DNA of 64,000 nucleotides, from assembly GCA_027924645.1 (NCBI GenBank), contig BSBN01000213.1, positions 37,946,501 to 38,010,500 on the forward strand, in the 5' to 3' direction. The notes beneath the pieces were generated by a model. The model saw only the letters and a program-made list of their open reading frames with translations, did not search any database and had not been told where the DNA came from. Below are positions 21,579-34,598 of this stretch, piece after piece. Origin of the DNA: Cunninghamia lanceolata. Taxonomy: Eukaryota; Streptophyta; Pinopsida; Cupressales; Cupressaceae. A program made the position numbers and the translations under genes. Within the stretch, counting starts at the first letter, position 1; each line of letters opens with the position of its first letter.

Positions 21579-24500
21579 CTTTTAAGATAGTTTTGATGAT
21601 GAGGAAACATGTAGAAATAGGGTGAACTACATAAAAGATACAATCGTTTTCTACAGAAGAAATAGATTTTTTTTAAGTTGCTGTGGAATGTCTTTTGTCA
21701 GTAGCTATGGGATGACAACTGTGGCAGGAGGATGATGGGTAGCATGCAACTTCTACCCTATCTTATTAACCTCCAACTTACTGGACCTCCTGTCTAATTA
21801 TTTAAAAGATGTTTTGTTGTTCCACCCGCTTAGCCTAATTTCAGTAATTGTTATTTTTTGACAGATCGCATGAAGTCTAGAAACAATCGCTATTATTCTA
21901 TTTACTTGTTGCCTGAACATACTTATAGATAAGGCGATGTAATGGATATATAGATAACAAGAGTTAAATCACTAGTGTGATAGTAAGACTGTCATTTTTC
22001 TATATTCACATCACTTTATTTGCTGCTTTGCATATTGTTTCATGAATATAATCATGTTGTTTTGATAAAGCGTTAAGTGTGTTTGCTGAGGGATGAGAAT
22101 AGCATCTCTTGATGGTGACAAAAGGCCCATTCGAGAGCATAATTACATTTCTGATTCCTCTTTTTCATTTCTGCATGTGAGTATTATACTGTGTTATTTT
22201 CAGTTAGCAAACACAACTATTTCTGGATTCTGAGTATTTTCTTGAATAATGAAATGAGCTACATGGTAACTTAGTATACATTAATTTTACAATTCTATGT
22301 GGTGTGTTTCCAGCAATTCATGTAATAGCTCTATAATTGAGTCTTCCTCTCTTCATTGGAATCTTTTTATCTTCCTTTATTTTTACCTAGGCTGCATTCA
22401 TGTAGCTGAACTTGATTCAACACCTATGGCTCCTAGCTTATACATTGCCATGACATGGTTAGACGATTATGTCCTTGGTTTAATAGGGGCACAACATGGC
22501 CTAAATAGAGCACATCTATTGCAATTAAATTTATGAGTAAGTTGGAAGACCAAATGGCTGCCGAAAGTCATTTGGGATTGAATTTACCATATGGTTCTTG
22601 CTGATCTAGAAGCTAGTTTATCTGTTGGGAATGAGGAACAAATCATGGTAGAGGATAATAGAGGTCCTGATTGAAGGCTTGCAAGAGGAGCTTCTTATCT
22701 TGAAGAATGAAATTCAGTCAGTCTTCCTTCAAAAGAAGGAATTGGTGACCTTTTGTGAGGATATAGCTGTAAGTTTTTTTGCCAAATTTCAATGCTTTCT
22801 TTATTGGGCAGTGTTTTGAAGAGGGCAACCAAAAGGTTGGAGATTGATATCTTTTCAAAAGAAACAATTGATTTGGGGAGACAACTCTGATAGATCATCT
22901 ATATCTACAATTGGGATAGTGAGAAGTGGTGGAATCACAAATACTCTCACTGATATGAGGGAATGCAAGGCTGAAAAAGCCCTAATATTTATCAACTAAT
23001 CTTAGTTTGCTAATTTTTTGTGGGCCATGTTCCTTTTTATAATTTAATTTTTTGGGTTGAAGCTTTGAAATTTGACTCGGGTGTTCATCATCTTCTATTA
23101 CACTTTTCAAGTCTTAATTTTTAATTTCCCAAGACAAGGGTCCCAATAGAACCTAAACAAGAAAAAAGGAAAAAGAAGCTAGGTTAAATTTACAACCCAT
23201 GACATGAACACCATATGACATTATCTGAGTCGTAGTACTCTGAATGCAAGACTATTAGGTAGGATTATTAAACTATGTTATTGTAATACACCTCTGCATA
23301 AAGTTTAATGGCTTCTCTCAAAACCATGTGGTGATGTATTCTTCAATCATGCCTAGAAAATAATGGTGTCCTATGTTCAAGGTCATTGAAAATTATTATT
23401 TCTTAGAGTGGACACAAGTGAGGTGACTTAAATATCTTGAAATAGGACCAGGCATAGTTAAATTAAGCGCTTGGCCTCCCATCATACAGTTTTTTTTTTA
23501 ATTTTTCTTTTCCATGAATTATCAAAAACTTTTACTAATATATGTCATTTCATGTGCTCTCATGAAAGTGATGCACTCATTGAATAAAATTTAAAAATAG
23601 TTACGGAGGACTATGTTTGTCTCATCCTCCCTTATGCCCAAGTCCATATGGGAGACAAACTTTTATTTAATGCATTTAGATTAGATTTTAGATTTAAGAA
23701 TAGCAATTGTACTTAAAAGATGTAATGAGTATTTTGATAGGTATAACATCTGTAATATATTAATATATAAGTAAAGTAAGTGGGAAAGGTTTTGGTTTTA
23801 CCATATAGTGTAATTGAAATTCTAGAAGAGATGCTTCTTTGTAGAGTGTGATCTGAATAACTAAGGAAGAATCTATTTGCATAATGTGTTAAAAAATAGA
23901 TGAGAAATATTTTTCAACTAAGTTAATAGTATATAATAACCATTTGTAAAAAATATCTTTGTGTTGTTTGCACCAATAGCTATTATGCAATGCTTTTATA
24001 TTTGATGTATTTGTCTAATTGCTTACATATATGCAATGTTTGTGCAAGGTGTTCCAATTTCATCCCTTTACTGAAAGAAATTCTAAATATCTACATAGTA
24101 GAAGTATTTTTACATTGATTAATGCTTCATGAGAATTGCTCAATTGCTCTTCTTCCTTCAAAACTATTTTCTCACTAATAATGCCTTTGCTTTTGCCCCA
24201 TAGAACAATGTACAAAACAAAATATATCAATAGCACAACTGTTAGACTATTCAAAGTATTAATTCAATATCATGGTGTCAAATAAACATTGAAATATTCC
24301 TATAACATACATCATATTTCCACAGTCCATGTGAATGATTAAAAATGTCTAGAAATGCTAGCTATTAATGTATGTTTTTAGATTTTTATATGTAACCAAA
24401 CGAGTTTTGTAAGAGGAGAAATCATAGGGAGTGTTTGTCTATTTCATAATGTATTCTACCATTGTCAACTACTCTACCTAGCAATAAGAAATCACATAGA

Positions 24501-25290
24501 ATAGAAGATTCAAATCCATAAAACTAAAAACTAAAAAGTTTCCATTTATAATTCTATAAAAATTAGTAATTTGATGCATGACCAAGGAATCTAGAAAAGG
24601 TTGCTGAGAATGGTTTTATGGCTGTCATGATTGCATTATATGGGACCAATCTCATAATTTCTTATATTTGCATGTTAGGTGTGTGCTCCTACATTGATTG
24701 AGCAAAGTAGGTAGGATGTTCATCACAATAATATTAAACAATTTTGTTTTCTTACATACCATGGAATACAAAAAAGGGAAACAAAGGAGAAGGTGAATTG
24801 ACACCGTTGAAGAGAAAACCCATCCCAATCATATTTTGATAGATCTCTAGTATACCCAAGATCCAAAGCTTCCACATGGGCGGCATTTAGTATTTTCACA
24901 TAGCAATTATATTAGCTTGAAAACACCACATCTTGTCCCAATGCCTACATAAATTAAGAAAGTACTACAAAAATTGGTAAGAACGACATTATTCCTTTTA
25001 GTTGTATTTAAGTTATTTCAAGAAGTCGTTACTCAACATCTAATCATTTAATATATTCTAAAATAAAAAAAATGTAAATTTAATATTGATCTTTATTATA
25101 TCTATTAACAATTGTCAATTCTAATACCTAAATATTGTTACAACAACAAACATACCCAACAACCTTACCATCAAAACAAACCTCAATAATGATACTTCAA
25201 CAACAATATAACCTAACCTACAACCTTGCTATTGTAACATTAATACACTCCACTGTGAAATGGAGAAGATGCTATCCTAATATCTTGTAG
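21579..25290. other. Unidentified AT-rich DNA in duplication copy 1
   Basis: No element or gene can be recognised apart from a coding-like fragment near 22540-22890 and a small minus-strand frame at 24060-24254. Everything here has a counterpart at 44432-48250. It may be old host intergenic DNA or a long-decayed element. Confidence 0.6.
22640..22890 (+). pseudogene. Degenerate coding-like fragment, copy 1 (unidentified)
   Basis: One frame reads EELLILKNEIQSVFLQKKELV and continues FCEDIA, a heptad-like pattern typical of a coiled coil. In the other copy (45470-45730) the reading continues through MAMVVNTLKVTHRNEKL and, after a stop, VLRRATKRLEIDSLQEKQL. Copy 1 lacks about 45 bases in the middle. 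I do not recognise the protein. It could be a host gene remnant or an old transposon. Confidence 0.35.
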
Positions 25291-25499
25291 GTAAAGGAGA
25301 GAGAAAAGGACAAATGTGGCCAGGTTCTGGTGGCATTACATTCAGGTAAATGGGGCTCCACAGGGGCTAGGCCCATGCTTGATCTGCCCTCGGCCTGTGG
25401 TTCACACAATGTTTTTGACAGACTTGATTTGGAGCGCTCCATAATTGGATGTTTTCCCTCCTTTTAAAGTGTCTAGGCAAGAAAAAACCTATCATGCAA

Positions 25500-27536
25500 T
25501 GGATCTTTGGTTGGATCTGAAGATGAACTATCTCCTTTCCCTTTGGCTACTGGTGCTAATGTGATTCCCCTAGGGAATGTAAGGCTTAGGAATCAATGCT
25601 CAGTTTCTCCCCAATCTCCTATTCATTTGGTAGCGTCGCAGAAAAAGCCCCATTGGCTTCTGCAAAGATCAGAGTATATTGGTTTTTGAAATTAAATCAT
25701 GGGTGTCTAAGTAATGGTATGAAGAGGTAGAATATTTACTATCCCTAATGGTTTTTTGTGCCTCGCTTTCCCTCTTATTCTCTTCAGCAAGAGACCCTTT
25801 TTAACTCTTCAATGTTCTACTTTGACAGGGAGATAACTCTTAAACTTTGGTAAGATCTTTTCTCTTATTCTTCTGCTTCGACTCCAGTTTTTGGATCAGA
25901 CATTATGGCCCCCCTTGAGTTCGGGAGTGAAGATTGTTTGCTGGAGATTCTCTGTGGCCTTGATGATGTGATTGAAATTGATCCCTTAACGAAGAATTCC
26001 TGTAGACACCTAAGAATGACTAACGCCATTTGCATCATTTTCTCATTATTTCTTCTAATTCTGAATAATTTTTAATTATTTTATTAAATCCATCATTTTC
26101 ATTAATTTAATTCCCTTTCCAACATTAATTATATAATTCTTCTAATCCACTTTAACTAAATAGTTTTAATTATTTAATTAAATTACCCATTTCAAAACTC
26201 AATCTCACATTAAATAAATAATTCTATTATTTAATTAATTCACCATAAATCACTCCTCATGCAATGAATTAAATAAATTTATTCATTTAATCCTAATAAT
26301 ATCTTCTCATCTCCATAATTCATTCTTGCACATAAATTAAATAATTTATTATTTAATTTGTTTTTCTTCCAAATCCATTTGCATGTGAAAAAAAAATCGA
26401 ACATTGGGTTAACTTAGCTTTCAAATCTTTATCTTTTCAATTCATTAAATAGAAAATCAATTCTATTTATGAAAAACAAATCAATTTTATTATCCAAGAA
26501 AACAATTAACTCTTTAAAAAAGTTTTTGCATGGCTCATTCTTCATGTCCTCTCAATTTATCTCATCCATTGATTCATTCTATTTTTCTCCACCATTGATC
26601 AAAGTCTTATGAAAGCTATAAATACGGCCATCCTCACATTCACAAACCCTCCACGATCTTTGAGCTTTTGGCATTCATATCTTCATATTGAGCTTTGAGC
26701 ATTTGTTGAGCACTTTGTATTTCACATCCATTGAGCACTTATCACTCACCCATCCATTGCAACAAGGTTATGCTACATATTTAAGCAATCCACATTACAA
26801 ATACAACCAAGGAATATAAGTCAATTGGTAACATCTTTTGATTGTTTATGCATTTATTTGATTATGGTTATGCTTTTGATAATTCCTTGAGGTTATGGTT
26901 GAGTTTGGTCTCCAGTCTTTATTGTTTTGATCTCTCCTAGATAATAACCAATTTTCACCATATACAATTCATGTTTCAAAATACCCAGAGATCTGCACCT
27001 CTTCCTTTTGAAGCAAGTTATCTTGTCTCTCCAATCTAGCTCCTTTGTTTAGGTGGAGCATGAGAAGGTTTCGTTTCAATGCTACTCTTTCCATATGGTG
27101 GGATATATTGCTAGCTAGACTCCTCAAATCATGGCTACTACTCTTCTTATCTTAGATTACTTAGTCCTCCTTCGAGTTGGGTGTGGCACCAAAAAGTCAC
27201 TTATTAGGAGTCTAAAGAGTTTCTCCTCCTTAGAACCATGCTTGGTTTTTTTCCAAGGACTACTACTCTTCATTTGTGGATATACTTCCTCTTGGATAAA
27301 AGTAAAGTTCCTCTAGATGCTCTGATTACTTGTGCTCAACAAATTGACACCTCTTCTGCTCCAGTAATTCCTATTATTGTGGAGGATTCTTTTGAAAACC
27401 TAGTTAATGGTAGGAATCACTTGGAAGCCTGAACTTATTTCCAAGAGAGACCCATGAAAGGGAAAGAAGTGGATTCGTTGTTTTTGGAAGAGTTGTTTTT
27501 AGTGGATTTGTTGTTCATGCTACCATAACAAGAACT
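25500..27536 (+). pseudogene. LINE ORF1, copy 1 (split by solo LTR)
   Basis: The start region reads VGSEDELSPFPL and then VASQKKPHW. A PLEFG-EDCLLEILCGLDDVIEIDPLTK stretch follows just before 26000, resembling the plant LINE ORF1 domain with the LP-x-FW pattern (DUF4283-like). The solo LTR at 26001-26966 follows, and ORF1 sequence resumes with the PPQIMATTLLI region near 27120. Known role: ORF1 proteins bind LINE RNA. The reading is broken by many stops. Confidence 0.65.
26001..26966 (+). mobile_element. Solo LTR inserted in LINE ORF1 (copy 1 only)
   Basis: The 966-bp segment begins TGTAGACACC and ends TATACA. It is flanked by ATTCC (25996-26000) and ATTCA (26967-26971), an imperfect 5-bp duplication. 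It has a TATAAATA box at 26617-26624 and no coding capacity. The corresponding place in duplication copy 2, near 49045, lacks it. The strand is inferred from the TATA box. It most likely arose by recombination between the two LTRs of a full element. Confidence 0.78.
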
Positions 27537-27930
27537 TGGATCTTGATGATGACTTGGTTTAGCTAGCTGATAATGAGATCAAAAGGTTGGATTCTCTTAG
27601 ACGTATTTCTAGTCAAACTTATCCTAGACACATCCCTTTCTAAATGCAAGAAACAAAGAGTGAGGAAAAATGAAGACTTGGTTTAGCTAGTAGATAATGA
27701 GATCAAGAGGAGGTTGGATTCTCTTAGACACATTGTCAGAGCCAAACTTATTGTAGACACATCCCTTTCTGAAAGAAAGAAACAAAGAGTGAGGAAAAAT
27801 GAAGTTGAAAGGCTTTGGATTCTCTTAGATGTATTGTCAGAGTCAAACTTAAAGTAGACATGTCCCTTTATAAAAAGGAAGAAATAAAAAATTGAAGAAA
27901 AATGAAGTTGAAAGGCTTTAGACACAACTA
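27537..27930 (+). repeat. Tandem repeat at the end of LINE ORF1 (about three units)
   Basis: A unit of about 125 bases recurs about three times. It includes GATAATGAGATCAAGAGG, TTGGATTCTCTTAGAC, CACATCCCTTTC and AAACAAAGAGTGAGGAAAAATGAAG. Copy 2 (49594-49880) has about two units. The encoded segments are rich in lysine and glutamate. Confidence 0.75.
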
Positions 27931-28021
27931 TGGAAGAAATAGGTATTGGATCTCAACAAAGAATAGACATGTTTTTGTTTTCTTGATATTAGAGGGGGAG
28001 GGGCCCTCTATTGGAGAGATA

Positions 28022-31000
28022 ATGCTCCTTTCATGGAATATTAGGGGCTTGAATTCTCCTAATAAGAGGACATTGGTAAGGCATCAGCTCTCACAGTTAA
28101 AACTAGATGTGATCTTTCTTCAAGAAAGTAAAATAATGGAATTTATGAAATTATCTCTCTTGTTGACCTAGTGGAAATTTTGGCTCAAGGGTTCCTTGTG
28201 GATGTGGTTGGTACTTTGAGAGGGACATGTTTTTTATGGAATCTTGTATCGGTGAAATTGGAAATAATGGAAAAAACTCTAATTGGATCTATTGTTCCTT
28301 TAAAGGAATCTCTAAAAACTTGTCTTGATTTTTTGTTCAACATGTATGGTGCTAATAACTTTATTAGGAAGCATAGAGTTTTGGATGAGGAGTCTCAAAA
28401 ACTTTGTTTTAGACTCTCAATAGGTTTTAATTGGAGGTGGTTCTGATGCTATCTTTGGTTCCTTTGAAATATGAGGTGGTTTGAGCAAAATTTCACAATC
28501 TAAAATTGATTTTAAATCTTTTATTTAGAAGAATAATCTTAGTGATTTAGTTCCAAAGGGAGGGGGTTTCTCTTACAATAATAGAAGGAAAGGTTTTTAT
28601 TACATTGTTGAAAGATTGGCCTTCTTTTTAGTTTCTCTAGATTAGTGAATCAAGGATTATTTTTTTGATTCCTCTATCCTTCCTGTGGCTAGATTAGATC
28701 ATTACCATATATACCTTAATCTATATGTGGGCTCTCCCCCTTCAATGAGTCCATTTAAATTTGAGTTAATGTGGCTTTAGAATAAAAGTTTTATCTTAGA
28801 GATTACCTCTTAGTGGTCCTCTTGCCCTTCCTTGTCTGGTCTAGTATGCTCATGTTTCATCTTAAAATCAACCAAATTTGAAAGTGTCTTCTAATTTGGA
28901 ACAAAAAGGTGTTTGACAACATTTTCAAGGAAAAAGTTAATAGTTTGCAAGATCTCGAGTTGGTCATCTCATAAATACAGGGTTTGGGCTCAAGACAAAT
29001 AACATTCTAGAGAAAGAAGAAGGTTTACTTCTTCATCGAGAATAAATTTTGCATGGAGAAGAATTTTTCTAGTGGTAGAAATCTACAGATAGATGGGTTA
29101 AGGAGGGGGATTGGAACACTAAATATTTCCATGGTTTTACTTTAGTTTGACATAAGATCAATAGGATTTCCACTATTTAGTCTTCTTTAGGTGTTCTCTT
29201 GATGACACCTTTAGACATGGCAATTGGAGCTATAGTTTTTCAATCCTTGTTTTTTTGCTTAGGATACTTTGAATTTGAGGGTGTATGGTCCACTATTAGG
29301 ATGCCTTGCCAAGATTATTTTCAATGAGAGAAATCAAGAGTTTCTTGTCCTCTTCTCACATGCAGAGATCTATAAAGTTATTTTTTCTTTTAAAAGTGAT
29401 AGGGCGACTAGTGCCAATAGTTTCCTAACAACATTCTTCCAAGCTTGTTGGGACATTATTGGGAGAGAAATTATAGTGGAGGTAGTGAATGACTCATTAG
29501 CCTTTTAGAAAGTGCTTAGAAAATTCAAATATACATTTCCTATCTTGATCCCTTAAAAAGTTAACTTGAATTCTTTTGTGGATTTTCATTCAATTACACT
29601 TTGCAATACCCTTAATAAGATTATCTCTAAAGCTATTACTAAGAAATTGAAAAACTCTCCCCCATCCCTTATTTTGATAGTTAAAGGTGGTTATATTCAT
29701 GGTCTTCAAATCTTGGATGGCATTATTGTCACTCACATAGTCTTACACTCCCTCAACACCTCTAGTAAAAAAGACATGGTAATAAAATTTGATATTGCAA
29801 AAGCTTATGATCCTGTTTGTTGGTCTTTCTTGATGAATGTTTTGATGACCTTTGGTTTTTCTCAAAGATCATGGATTTCTTGAAGCATGAATTTAGTTTC
29901 TAAATCTTGGTTCTCCATTTTGTTTAATGACAACCTTGCATGTTTTTAGCATTCCAAAGTTATCAAATAGGGAGATCCTTTGTCTCCCTACTTGTTTATT
30001 TTAATGACATATGCCTTTGGTCATTTTGTGACATCTAAATGTGATTAAGGAAATATCATGAGGTTTGAGTTTTCTCCCCATTCTCCTTTAGTTACCCACC
30101 TTCAATTTGGGGATGATACAACCCTATTTGGGAAAGCAGTGATGGATAAAGCTTGTGATTTTAATTTGATTATAGATTGTTATGGGCTTGCTTTTAGTTA
30201 GCATATTAATAGAGATAGATGTAAATTTTGTTTTTCAATGTCACCCTAGTCACATTCAAATCAAAACTTATAGTATTCCTGGTACAATTGGTTCTACTTA
30301 GTTCCCCAACAAGTACCTTGGGATCCCCTTCTTTACTGGTCTTTATCATTCTCATCTCTAGAATGAAGTTTTGAATCCTTTTTAGTTTAAGCTTGCCTCA
30401 TGTAGTGGAAAATGGCTTAGTTTGGTTGGTAGAATTTTAAAAATTAAGGCAGTTATTTAGGTAAATCATAATTTATTTGAATTATGTTCCACCTATTTCA
30501 AAATCATTCCTTGCAAATTTGTCTAATATTTGTCACTCCTTTTTATGGAAAGGGATTGGTGAAGATTGAAAATTTCTATTGTTAAATCAGAATAAGGTTT
30601 GTTTACAAAAATCTTAGGGTGGTGTGGGCATCAAGAACTTAGGTTTGTAGAACATAGCACTTGGTGTGAAGTTAGCTTGTTATTTTTTGGATGATCCTTC
30701 CAAATTATAGAGTTCTATCTTAAAGTTTAAATATCTTAATAATCTTGAACCACCTTTAGGTTTCTTTGTTAAGGAGGAGCTCCCTCATGGATTTGTTGTT
30801 TGGAGTTTTATGGTTTAATCCTAGGGATTTGATTGCCACTAGAGATAGACCTTTAGCTAATTTTTGGTTGGATTCTTGGTTGGGGAACCCATTGTTGAGC
30901 AAAACCTTAGGATTAGAGGTGGACCATGTAGTGTTAGAAGTTTCTTGGGGTTCAAAAGTGAGAGACCACTAGTTGAATAGGTGATCATTAGTTAGATGAT

Positions 31001-32290
31001 TAGATTTTTGTGAGATCTCTTACATCTTAGGATTCCCTTGATTCAAAAGGTCATCCTCTTGTCCCTACTTAGTGGTATTCATATCCCAAATATGGTCTAG
31101 TTGGATGAACTTCATAGATTAGTGATCCTTCTAGTAAGTGTAGGGTTAAGGTTGGTTATGATTTACTTTGGGATCAACACTTTCCTCTTTTCCTAGATTG
31201 GCTAGTGGATATTATTTGGGTTGTCTCTTCTTCATGAAATTATAATTATTTTGCCTGGTTGGATGCTTTGAACAAACTTTTGACCTTTGACAATATGATG
31301 AAATGAGGTTTTCATGGTTCTCCAAGATATGTTCTTTACAATGCAGCACTAGAATCTCTTGATCATTTACTCCTACATTGGCCCTTCTCTAAATCAATAT
31401 GGATGAATTTGGTTCCCAAGTTTAAAACATTTGAAATATGTTGGGTATTTTTAGCCACTCTTGTACATCTTTGTAGTATGTCAAAAGGAACTAAATTTCT
31501 TAATCCTCTTTGGAAGTCAATTTTGGTTTATTTGTTGTGGGGAATATGGTAAACAAGGAACACAATAATCTTTTACAATTTAGCACTTCTCAAGTTTCAA
31601 GTTTGGGCTCATATTGAGTGTTGCATTTTGGGTTTTTCTAACTCTTCCATCCTAAAGTAGGCCAATATTATGTTTTGTTTAAGACCAAAAGATTTTACAA
31701 CAATGGAATGCTTACCATCCTTCCCTTATTCACGAGGCAATATTTTAAAATAATGCAAGGAAAAATGTTGTTTAGAATCACCCTCTTGTTAGACATGTCT
31801 TAGGCTTAACTTTGATGGTCCAACTAGGGGAAACCTTGGTTTGTCTAGGGGTAAGATTGTTCTTTAGGACTCTAAAGGCTCTCTTATTCAATATGGCTCT
31901 TTCTTCTTTGGTAAAAAAAGGGAAGCTGAATGGATGATTGTGGTGGTGGGGTTAAACTTGTCTCTAGACAATGGATGCAAGAATGGGCCATCATAATAGG
32001 AGATTCACTCATTGTTATTATGAAGCTCTAAAAATAATCTTGTGTTGGTTAGAAACTTCTTAGTATACTAGATGACGTAATAGAGCTATGCAAATATTTT
32101 CTAATTATCTCCTTTAAGCATTTCTTTAGGAAAGGCAACAAAATGTTATATCATAGCTAATGTTGCGGTTGATCAAGCCCCTTTTACTACTCTTGTGAGT
32201 GGTTCAATAAACATGTTGCTTCTTTTAAAGAATTTTCTAATTTATTATCAACCCCCTTGAGTTTTTTGATGGACCCCTCTTATCCTTCCT
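28022..32290 (+). pseudogene. LINE ORF2: endonuclease, reverse transcriptase, zinc domain, RNase H
   Basis: The ATG at 28022 gives MLLSWNIRGLNSPNKR and then DVIFLQESK, the start of an L1 AP endonuclease. Reverse transcriptase motifs follow: VIKFDIAKAYDPVCW at about 29780-29825, GDPLSPYLF near 29970 and a box reading FGDD near 30110 in place of the usual FADD. A zf-RVT-like segment (ESLDHLLLHWPFSKSIWMN) lies near 31345-31410. The RNase H fragment near 31805-31990 reads LNFDGPTRGNLG and EAEW. These are the domains of plant L1 elements, which copy their RNA at a nick made by the endonuclease. More than ten stops and several frameshifts interrupt the gene. Confidence 0.87.
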
Positions 32291-33560
32291 CCATTCTAAT
32301 ATAGTGTGCTATTGTTTTAATCCCTATATCGTTTCACCTTTTAGGTTGTGTTGTTCCATAATTCCCCATCATTACTTGTTATTAGTTGTGTTGGCATCTA
32401 ATTTTCATGCAAGGCATTTTATAGATCTTCCTTTCATGAATATTGACACACTCTTTCCTTCATATTTCTTTCATTGTGACACTTGGCCCATGTTTTATGG
32501 ACTCTTTGTCACATTTTTCTTGTCCTTATTTGGGCTTTGGATTTGGTTAGGTGGCATTTATTTGGGTCTGTATTTCTTTCTTATGGCTTTTAGGCATCAC
32601 TAAGGGGATTCAAGGGACCCATTCCTACACAAGAAAGTCTTTGATAATTGCATGCACTCTATTTTTCTGTCCTAATTCCTCATTGTTAAATCTAGCTAAG
32701 GCTATCCTTAGCCCTAATGGCTTGGTTGGCATAGGGAAGTTTTAGTCCAGGGAAATAATCTTCATATATTTCAAGTAAAAGTTAGAGTTAAGGTGGTTTT
32801 AGAAGGTTTAGATTTGATTTATGGTCTAGTGTTCCCCTCTAAGGACTTGGGTGCTACTCAATTTGTTGTTGTTGGTTCTGGCATAGTGTTTCTTGCTAAA
32901 AGCAGAAATAAGGTCCCATTTATGAAAGAAGTTATACCTAGTTTTGGGTCCACTAAGGGTTCTTTGGCCCCTTCTTTAGACGTGGATGTTTGGGCTTTGT
33001 AGAATGAATTATAATTCATTAATTGAGAGCTCCATACTCTTTCATCTTTCTTTCTATATATTCACATGGTTGTGAAGATGTTGGTGTCTCATAAAAATGG
33101 AACCTTTGAAGTAGCTGGCATTTTCATGCTCCCATATATCCTCAGGAATGTGTTTATTCATGGTAGGAAGAGGTACGAGGTCATCCATGGGGTTTATTTT
33201 GAATCCTTTATAAACATTGGGGGTGGTGGAAATCTATCTTCAAAGCAAGTGGTGGTGGTTGCACAAGGGTGGAATGCAATGTTAGATGTGCTGGATGGTG
33301 TTGGTGGTGTGGGAGATTGCGGTGACTTAGTTCTAGGATCTCTACTTATGTTGCTTTCTTATGAAACTTCTATTTTATGCTATGTTGGTAACTCCCCTTG
33401 TGTCTTGTAGGGTTTTTGAAGTTTTTGCTACATGTTTTGGCATTTTATGGACTTTATGTAGTTTTTGGTTGACCATTGTTGTCTTTTGCTTCTAATTTTT
33501 TGATATAAAAAGGGTGAACATCCCAAAAGATCCCTTTCTATTGGTATAAAAAATATTAAA
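32291..33560 (+). other. LINE 3' region without recognisable coding content
   Basis: Several short open frames occur but none has a known motif. The position after RNase H and before the A-rich end makes this the 3' part of the LINE, though an unrelated insertion cannot be excluded. Confidence 0.5.
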
Positions 33561-34598
33561 ACACTACACTTGCATATCCTACAACCTTACCATAATGAAA
33601 CTAAAGCATTCAACTCTAAATGACAAGCAAAAAATCAAAAGTTATGTGGGTAGTAACAATTATACAACATATTAATTAATTTAAGGAACAATTTATTTTG
33701 TGAGTGGCTGGAAAGGTAGAAGATACTAGTTTTGTAAGTATCATGCAAGGTTAGAGCATATATAAATAGCAAGAGACAAAAAATTATAAAAAATTTAGTC
33801 ATCAAGTATTATTCAACTACAAACAAGTGCAACATACTACCATTAATACCTCCTCCCATTTCTATTGGCATGATAAATACTACATGGGAATTTATAACAT
33901 AGATACTTATAGTTCATAGAAACCATTGTGGAGAACAATGAGTTGGCCAGTCCTAATTCATTTATCTTTGTTTACTATAGTATTATATGATTCTCACATG
34001 GTTCTCATGTTCCCTTTTTTAAATCTACCAAATACATGCATCCACTTGCATTATAGAAATATGCTCTCCCTATTCAATAAGAGTAAGGATTGAGTCTTCT
34101 TTGATCTCTATAATGTTAGTTCTGCAATTAATTAGAATCTTGGTGGTTTGCACATTAAATTGTCAAAATTCAATATGTTATAAATATAATGAATTAAATT
34201 AATAAAATGAACACAATACAATAGTTCATATATCCAAGTCAAATTTATTTATAAGAAGATAACAATCTCTAAGAATAAATATTAAGGTATATTTTACATC
34301 TAGATGACAATTCTTTTGCATCTATTTCCTACAGGAAATGAACAATTTTAAAAAAGAAAATGAGTTTATTTACCTAAAAATTTGAAAAATCTTGTAACAA
34401 GTCAGAAACATTCTATTGGTGCTCAAAATTGAGACTCCTCAAATCCCTAAAGCCAATAAGTTCTTGAGTGCCAGGGGTGTTAAACTCAAGACAAGGATTA
34501 CAAACTTATATTTAGGATGAGGCAACTAAGGACAATGTTGATAAGGTGGGTACGACCTTCTTCTTCTTTTGGCTCTGTTAGACCAAGGGGGTATTCCC
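33561..34598. other. AT-rich intergenic stretch with nothing recognised
   Basis: No reading frame, repeat pair or element end was identified. Removing Copia-C makes this stretch continuous with 41620 onward. Confidence 0.5.

Larger units (their letters stand above)
20399..29648 (+). repeat. Segmental duplication, copy 1
   Basis: The block matches 43219-51553 base by base, with small indels, through Copia-B pol, the Copia-B 3' LTR, about 3.7 kb of unidentified DNA and the first half of a LINE. Without the solo LTR at 26001-26966, its length (about 8.28 kb) is close to that of copy 2 (about 8.33 kb). Both copies are in direct orientation, about 23 kb apart. Confidence 0.9.
25480..33560 (+). 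mobile_element. L1-type LINE, nearly full length, degenerate
   Basis: The order is an ORF1-like gene (about 25500-27960, interrupted by a solo LTR), an AP endonuclease, reverse transcriptase, a zinc-binding domain, an RNase H and a long 3' tail. The tail ends near 33500-33560 with TTTTGATATAAAAAGGGTG and short A-rich repeats, as in plant L1 elements. Every part has stops and shifts. The first half is duplicated at 48480-51553. I could not fix the 5' end or a target duplication. Confidence 0.85.

Noticed and set aside
32304..32603. Hydrophobic open frame resembling a membrane protein
   Set aside because: It lies in the LINE 3' region, has no motif and is explained by T-rich composition.
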